From Chara braunii (lineage: Eukaryota; Streptophyta; Charophyceae; Charales; Characeae), in the NCBI GenBank assembly GCA_003427395.1, contig BFEA01000070.1, positions 1,047,752-1,071,683 of the forward strand: 23,932 nucleotides of DNA, written 5' to 3'. A model generated the notes under the pieces. That model saw only the letters and a program-made list of their open reading frames with translations. It made no database searches and was not told the origin of the DNA. This document shows, piece after piece, positions 18,596 through 23,932 of the stretch (positions are counted from its first letter, which is position 1; every line of letters starts with the position of its first letter). Position numbers and translations under genes: made by a program.

Positions 18596-20809
18596 CTAAT
18601 CCAAGTCCGGGGATAGGCCTTGCCCCAGGGCTTGTTTTAGAATGGGGCTCTCGTCTAGTAGGGAAAACAGTTGTGCATAGGCCTCGTTCCAATATGCCTC
18701 TGATTGACCTGTATACAATGTCTGCAGATGGCTAATTAGCCATTCCGCCAGACCCCTTAGCTTGGTCTCGACATTCTCCTCCCTTTGTGACCCCCAAGCC
18801 TCGGGTGTGTTGTTCATCATTTCCTTATCAGGGCCCCCCCCCGATGATTCCCAATTCATGGGTTGGGGTCCGAACGCCTGAAAGAAAGGGTCCGTTGTGG
18901 AGAGTGTATCCCCTATGGCAGGGGTGTTTCCGGAAGAGTCCATTTTGGGGGGCTGTTTTTGCGAGGTCTGAATCACTCGGGAAGGGTCCACTACTGCTGC
19001 CTCCCCTGAGGCCCGGTGCGCAATCCCTTGGTGCGACTGATTCTCTTCCCTTTCCTTTCCTTTTCCCTTTCCTTCTCCCGCCCCCCCATCTTTTTCCCCC
19101 TTGTCCCTTGCCCTTTCTTGTGTCTTGTTTTTCCCCTCCCCTCCGATTGGCTCGTTTTGCCCCACGGTTGACTGTTTGTCCCCGTTTTCTAAAGTGTTCG
19201 CGATGGCCTGGAATCTGTTCTCTGATTTTTTTGGGTTACCTCTCTTGCTCTGGTTTTGTATGTTATCGTGTTTGCTGGGGTGTGTTTTTTTCTTCGGGGC
19301 CGGAGATTACCATAGTTCTCTTAGATCCGTTGGGGTGATGAAGTCCTAAGGCCTGGGTTCAATTCGAAGCTCAGTCCCCACTGCTTCGGAGCTGGTCTGT
19401 TGTCTATGAGCCGGTATCTTTGTTTCCTTGGAGGGGGGTTTGACAGTCTTGTCCATATATGCATCCACTAGTTTGGGGGGGATCCATTGATCTGGAGGTT
19501 TGGTATTCCATTCCACGACTTCCCCTTTTTCCTATTCCCATCCCCTCACCCCACCTCCCTCTCGTGGCTCATCCACGTATACCCATCCTTCGTGTCCTGC
19601 GTCGACCGTTCTCCACCAGGTGTCTTTGAAAGGGTCACGTAGTAGGCGCCCTGTGGATCTAATCCTTTTGGCCGGGAGGTGGGGGCAGTCAGATTCCGTT
19701 GAGAGGTGGCCGTATGCCTGACATTTAAAACACTAGGGTCTTGTTTTATGTGCCGTGTGAATTCTGAAGTCTCTCCCTCCTGCTCGGAAGAGGATCACGT
19801 CGTCAATGATGAAGATGTGACCTTTCAGTAGATCGAGGGCAACCATGAGGTAATCATCTCTTGGGACCATGTGGGGTGGGCAAGGATCGATGAAGTCGAC
19901 AATTTCATATTTTTGGGCTAGTTCTTGCACAAAGGCCCCTTGGATTTCAATGGGCACATGACAAAATTCCACCCAATAATGGTCAGATATTAATTGGTCC
20001 CTCTTTTCCTCTGGTCTTTGTTGGTTCGGGGGAGACCAGGGAAAAATCGGGACCTCCGAACGCCTGCAGGGTATACTCCGCCATATGTCCATGATTCTCT
20101 TATCTGAATCAAACATGCAAATTACCGTGACCACCGTTGATGAGATAGGCTGGATTAGGAAGAAGTCTCGTGCGCCCTCTTCAGATCCTCTGAGGGTTGT
20201 GAGCCGTTTCCTGATCCACCCTACCTTATCGTTGGTAGATTTGTAGGCGGCGGCGTCATAGAAGACCCATGGACTCACGAGGCGAGTGTATATTGCATCC
20301 CTTTCTTTGATCACATCACTTGGGAGTGTTTTTACCCTTTGCTTTTTTCCCCCCTTGGCTGATTATCTTATCTTCTGGATTAGCTAAGAATTTTGCCAGG
20401 AAGAAGGCTGATGCTGTGGTCAGGTTGTCCAGTGGGATTTCCAGGTTTCCTTCCCCCTCTCCGTCTCTTTTGACTGACAAGGTTTGGCCTGTGTACATTC
20501 TCTTGAGCTTGTCTGTCCACGTAGACCCCTGGGATTGACTGTTTTTTACTGCTTTCCTTTTCTGCAGATCTTTCATTTCCTTCAACAGTTCTGCTGGGGA
20601 GGGGGGGGTTGTGAGGGGGATTGTGAACTTTCTGTGTGAATTGTGAAAGGGGGTTGGGAGGAGGATGCTTCTGCCATGGTCACATCCTCCCTCCTCCCTT
20701 CCTCGCGCTGAGGCCGCCAATCCGACAAGTGGTGACCCATGGCACCCTGATGCCAAATTGTCCTTGGCTGCCCTTTTCCCTTCCTGGCCTTGTTTTTTAA
20801 GCTCGCCAT
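18596..20809 (-). pseudogene. LINE B ORF1: DUF4283-like / CCHC RNA-binding protein, broken
   Basis: The first candidate ATG is at 20809 (MASLKNKARKGKGQPR) and another, MAEASSSQPPFTIH, is at 20677. The frame changes at a G8 tract (20601-20608) and again at T6C6 (20343-20354). It then runs through TLRGSEEGARDFFLIQPISS, DIWRSIPCRRSEVPIFPWSP, YWVEFCHVPIEIQGAFVQEL and FRIHTAHKTRP. These are the marks of the DUF4283-type RNA-binding region of plant LINE ORF1. A TAG at 19733 immediately precedes CFKCQAYGHLSTESDC, a zinc knuckle with Cys-x2-Cys-x4-His-x6-Cys instead of the usual final x4. A charged, Gly/Lys-rich tail with more stops (19532, 19346, 19307) follows, and then the TAG at 18596. Confidence 0.85.
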
Positions 20810-20830
20810 GTCTTTTTTTGAGGGGGTGTG

Positions 20831-20974
20831 ACGAATCTGTGCTCAGTGATCGGTGCTCACGCGTGGGTTAAAGATGAATGTTGCCTTTGTAAAGAGAGTG
20901 TCGGCGAATACGTACTCATGTGGTTCCAAGTTTTCCCAGATCGAATCTCCCGTATTCTTCTGGTGGCTTGGGTC
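20831..20974. other. Sequence between LINE B start and the poly-G run
   Basis: Probably LINE B 5' UTR or target flank. It contains no gene, and the element's 5' end could not be placed exactly. Confidence 0.4.
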
Positions 20975-20997
20975 GGGGGGGGGGGGGGGGGGGGGGG
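20975..20997. repeat. G23 homopolymer
   Basis: 23 consecutive G on the plus strand, separated from the longer run by TTTTTGGAAAAAAT. Confidence 0.95.
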
Positions 20998-21011
20998 TTT
21001 TTGGAAAAAAT

Positions 21012-21116
<105 letters not shown>

Positions 21117-22110
21117 CTGATGGCTGGGGAGGCAGAAAGGGAAATTCAGGCGGGTCGGAGCAGGACGGAAAATCCGGGAGGAAGATGGGGCAAGGTCGGA
21201 GCGGGATGGGGATTACGAGCTGGGATGGAGCGAGATCGGAACGGGATCGGGAAGGGTGATGGGTCGGGATGGGGTGAGGTTGACACTGGAGGTCCAATTT
21301 TGCCGAGAAGGTCGGGATGGGCGGGGTCGGGACGGGATCGGGTTTGCGGGCCGGGACGGGATGAAATCAGAACGGGATGGGAATGGGGGGCGGGCTCGGG
21401 GTTACGGGCCGAGATGGGATGAGAGCAGAACGGGGATGGGTGTCGGTGTCGGGATAGGGCGAGGACGAAACGGGGATCGGCATACGGGTTTCGGGAGGGA
21501 TCACTGGAATGGAATGGATCGAGGGGGGGGGCGATCGGGGGGGCCGATGGGGGGGGGGCAGAAGGGGGCCAGAAGGGGAATGAGAGATGACCAAGGGGGC
21601 AGAAAGGGATCAAGAGCGACACGGGTCGTGATGAGGCAAGGTCGGAGAGGGAGGTCTGACCTTGCCGAGAAGGTGGGGGTGGGCGGGGTCGGGGCGGGGG
21701 CGAGGACGGAACGAGGATCGACAAACGGGTTTCGGGAGGGGTCGCTGGAATGAAATGGATCGAGGGGGGCTCGATGATCGGGAGAGTCGTGATGGGACGA
21801 GGTCGAAGTTGGTTCGGGCAGGCCGAAACAGGACCGGGGATCGGGGAAGGAGGTAGGGCAAGGTTGGAGCGGGAGCGGGGTTATGAGCCGGGATGGGACG
21901 AGATCAGAACGGTGACGGGTCAGGATGGGGCAAGGTCGGGACGGGGGGCAGGGCTAGAGCGTGGCCGAGAAGGTCAGGCTGGGCAGGGGCGGGGCGGGAT
22001 CAGGATTACAGGCCGGGATGGGACGATATCAGAACGGGATCGAAAAGGGTGTCGGGTCGGGACAGGGCGACGGTGGAACGGGGAGGGAAGAGAGAAAGAG
22101 GAGGAAAAAA
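21117..22110 (+). repeat. G-rich degenerate minisatellite with higher-order structure
   Basis: About 1 kb made of variants of GGGCCGGGATGGGACGAGAT, CAGAACGGGATCGG and GTCGGGTCGGGAC. Larger blocks recur: CGGGTTTCGGGAGGG(A/G)TC at about 21487 and 21726 (239 bp apart), and GCCGAGAAGGT near 21301, 21663 and 21965. The plus-strand Gly/Arg/Asp-rich frames and minus-strand Pro/Ser/Arg-rich frames are translations of the repeat. Many GGG tracts make G-quadruplex formation plausible on the plus strand. Confidence 0.85.
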
Positions 22111-23008
22111 GAAAGGGGGATCGTCATTGGAGATGATTCGAGGTTGCAAACCTCCGAGCGTCACCGCTTCCTTCAACGAGGGTTATGGCCCCCCGGGGCC
22201 CCAAAGGAAGTCGCCGAGTGCCCAGAACCTTCGCTGCTTTCGCTCGCTGCTCCTTCTATGGCTGCCGCTTGTCCCTCGATGTCCGATTTCTCGATATCCG
22301 ACTTCTCTTGTTTTTTCGTCTCCCCTCTCCCTCACGCTGTTATTCCCTCCACCGCTCCTCTCTTTGTTGTGATCCTTATGTAAGGAAGGTTCATACCTCT
22401 ACTCCCCCCCCTGGTTTTTCTTCCTCACTTCCTCCCCTGTCCTACCACCACGTCACCTCGCAGTGCGTCCCTTCTTCTTCAACCATGTCACGTTATTTTT
22501 CTTCACCGCGTCGCTTGCCTTCAATGGTCGTTGTTCGCTTTCGCCTCTCCGGATCCCAGGCTACTTGCACCCTTCTGCCTGTGGCCAGCTATGGTCTCTG
22601 CTCCGTGGAGCAGGGGTAGAATCGGGTGCCCGAGGGACTACCCACGCGTGTCGATGCAGCACCGAGGGCGGCCTCTCGTCCCTGCGATCACGGGCGGACC
22701 TGCCACTCCGTTCGCAGCGCCGCGCCAGTTTTTCACCCAAATTCATCCGACTAGAAACATTTCTACTCTATTTTTTCCTGCGGCCCATAGCTGGGCCAAG
22801 TACTGTTGGCTTAACTTCTTGAAAGAACTTCCTCGTCATACGTTCCCCTTGCCTGACCCAGTTTACTTTCATTACACAGCCTGTCTTGACCGCCTCCTCC
22901 ATCAACCCCTGTCTCCATTCTGCTATCAGCTGTCCCCTCTCTCTCTGCCCACCACTCATCCTCCCCCTGCCCTGCTTTAGGGCCCTCTTCCACACGTTTC
23001 ATTCTTGT
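22111..23008. other. Pyrimidine-rich stretch without a supported gene
   Basis: Overlapping plus-strand frames at 22185-22619, 22463-22822 and 22531-22980 occupy all three phases with no recognisable domain. Composition is C/T-rich. A small repeat of TCCGATTTCTCGATATCCGACTTCTC type (two half-units) is near 22282. A real exon cannot be excluded, but none is supported. Confidence 0.45.
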
Positions 23009-23147
23009 TAGTGGTGTCTGCGCCTACTAGCACCCCTAGCAGCCGATCGGGTTGTTTTGTTATATATATATATATTTTTTTTTAATTTTATTTTATTTTA
23101 ACAACCCGAATAGATGCTAGGGGTGCTGGTAAGAGCAGACACCACTA
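23009..23147. repeat. Large imperfect inverted repeat with AT-rich loop
   Basis: The left arm 23009-23056 (TAGTGGTGTCTGC, AGCACCCCTAGCA, TCGGGTTGTT) is the reverse complement of 23100-23147 with about 7 mismatches in 48. The loop is TATATATATATA plus T-rich sequence. The right arm is the tail-proximal part of SINE-like copy 3, so the left arm is an inverted partial copy of the same family. Confidence 0.85.
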
Positions 23148-23212
23148 GCATTTCGGTGAGGCTCCATCTATTGGTGGGGAGCAGCACCTGCTAGAAAGCG
23201 GGTCCATCGTCC
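23060..23212 (-). repeat. SINE-like dispersed repeat, copy 3
   Basis: Same body as copies 1 and 2 (GTGCTGGTAAGAGCAGACAC, CTCCATCTATTGGTGGGGAG and CGGGTCCATCGTCC on the plus strand). The T-rich tract, ending TTTTATTTTATTTTA, lies on the left, so the element reads on the minus strand with an A-rich tail. Confidence 0.65.
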
Positions 23213-23466
23213 TTGAACAATATATCATTGTACTAGTTTATTTGAACGGACATGTAGTTGTGATGGTAGATATGTGCAGTGCTCAACTACAAGTACTGGT
23301 GTTAGGGAGGTGGAGTTTATGTTGTTGCTTGATTGATTTACCTACCTAACAGCCTACATTGAATCAAAAGTTAGTGGTAGTATACACGAACCACATTTGT
23401 ACTCCTGACGGATTAGGAGACATATCTCCCCTCTCTCCTAAACAAAAGTCCTTTCCTGTTCCTACG
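23213..23466. other. Flank of SINE-like copy 3
   Basis: Contains a diverged copy (23341-23425) of the block also present at 12306-12368. No gene is seen. Confidence 0.45.
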
Positions 23467-23762
23467 TTGGAGTCTTGTGTATTGGAAAATTTGTAGTGCT
23501 GGACCCACTTAGGCCATGATATATTGTGGCTGCTACAACCATTTGCTGCCCCTGCCGGACCCTTTGTCCTTTGTCTGTCTTGAAGCCAGCGTTCCATTCA
23601 TCCCTGGTCACGTTCTTGGAATCTTGTGTTTGGAGCATTTGTAGTATGGGACCCACTTGGGCCCTGACATATTGTGGCTGCTAGAACCATTTGCTGCCCC
23701 TGCTCGAACCGTGACCTTTTGTCTGTCTTGAAGCCAGGGTTCCTTCGTCGTTGGTCACCTTC
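23467..23762. repeat. ~148-bp tandem repeat, two copies
   Basis: TTGGAGTCTTGTGT at 23467 and TTGGAATCTTGTGT at 23616 begin two units (149 and 147 bp), with a third start TTGGCAG at about 23763. Shared blocks include TATTGTGGCTGCTA, AACCATTTGCTGCCCCTGC and GTCTGTCTTGAAGCCAG. In the minus direction both units read open with the pattern KTDK...QGQQMV(V/L)AATI...SGS.TTN, in different absolute frames. No family is recognised. Confidence 0.85.
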
Positions 23763-23932
23763 TTGGCAGTATCCAACATCCTGAGTCACTCCGGCCCCCT
23801 CTCCCATGGGGAGATTCCCGTGTCTTCTTTTGATATGAGTCACAGTCACTCATGATGTCCGGGGGCGGATGTGGTGAGGGAGACCCGGACGGGGGTCGAG
23901 GACGAGGAGGGGGAATTGACGGGCGAGGGTGG
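23763..23932. other. Window end, G-rich
   Basis: The last 80 bases are G/A-rich and resemble the style of the minisatellite at 21117-22110. No gene is seen. Confidence 0.4.

Larger units (their letters stand above)
13459..20830 (-). mobile_element. LINE B: nearly full-length non-LTR retrotransposon (L1-type), dead
   Basis: On the minus strand, from about 20810 to 13459, the order is ORF1 (DUF4283-like RNA-binding region, CCHC knuckle), a Pro/Gln-rich linker, APE-type endonuclease, reverse transcriptase, connector, damaged zf-RVT and C-terminal tail. This is the standard plant L1 plan. ORF1 and ORF2 would nick target DNA and copy the element RNA into the genome by target-primed reverse transcription. 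The copy cannot do so: it has 17 stops across 20314 to ~15428, and frameshifts plus a ~150-bp deletion in the last 2 kb. No target-site duplication was identified. It lies in the same orientation as LINE A. Confidence 0.95.

Noticed and set aside
15428-20314. Stop-codon reassignment (UAA/UAG as Gln, or UGA as Trp) to explain the many in-frame stops
   Set aside because: All three stop codons occur, positions correspond to Trp and probably Tyr rather than one residue, and the same element has frameshifts and a deletion. Decay is simpler.
22185-22980. Overlapping plus-strand frames of 119-149 codons
   Set aside because: All three phases are open in a C/T-rich stretch and no domain is visible. 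They are not supported as genes.

Overview
This is a repeat-dense eukaryotic nuclear window, with no operon-like gene packing. Its LINEs encode a DUF4283-like, CCHC-type ORF1 protein and an APE-type endonuclease / reverse transcriptase / zf-RVT polyprotein. These are plant-lineage (L1-type) features, so a land plant or streptophyte alga is the best guess; a charophyte such as Chara would fit. That assignment is an impression from protein style, not a demonstrated match.

Layout. 1-847: decayed tandem repeats. 848-3085 (minus): 3' part of a 5'-truncated LINE (LINE A). 3086-7260: AT-rich DNA containing two diverged copies of an unrecognised, broken minus-strand coding unit (3988-5347) and a family of direct repeats (5504-6143). 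7261-7800: an isolated TATA-like box and a GC-rich nested palindrome. 7862-8650: a ~117-bp tandem repeat whose second copy is interrupted by a MITE-like element (8037-8494). 8907-10056: a foldback-like element whose arms carry a TGCCCCT motif roughly every 30 bp. 10422-11640: several small tandem and dispersed repeats. 12094-13080: two copies of a SINE-like dispersed repeat around a possible terminal exon (12701-12891). 13459-20809 (minus): a nearly full-length but dead LINE (LINE B). 20975-21116: poly-G runs of 23 and 105. 21117-22110: a G-rich minisatellite. 23009-23212: a third SINE-like copy forming a large inverted repeat. 23467-23762: a ~148-bp tandem repeat.

No gene here looks intact and functional. 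In LINE B about 4.9 kb (20314 to ~15428), covering most of ORF1, a linker and the endonuclease-RT, lies in one reading frame interrupted by 17 stop codons and no net frameshift. The 3' 2 kb instead carries several frameshifts and a deletion. Three stops in LINEs A and B lie where the other copy has tryptophan, which points to G-to-A (C-to-T on the other strand) decay. The possible last exon at 12701 is the only candidate piece of a host gene, and its family is not recognised.
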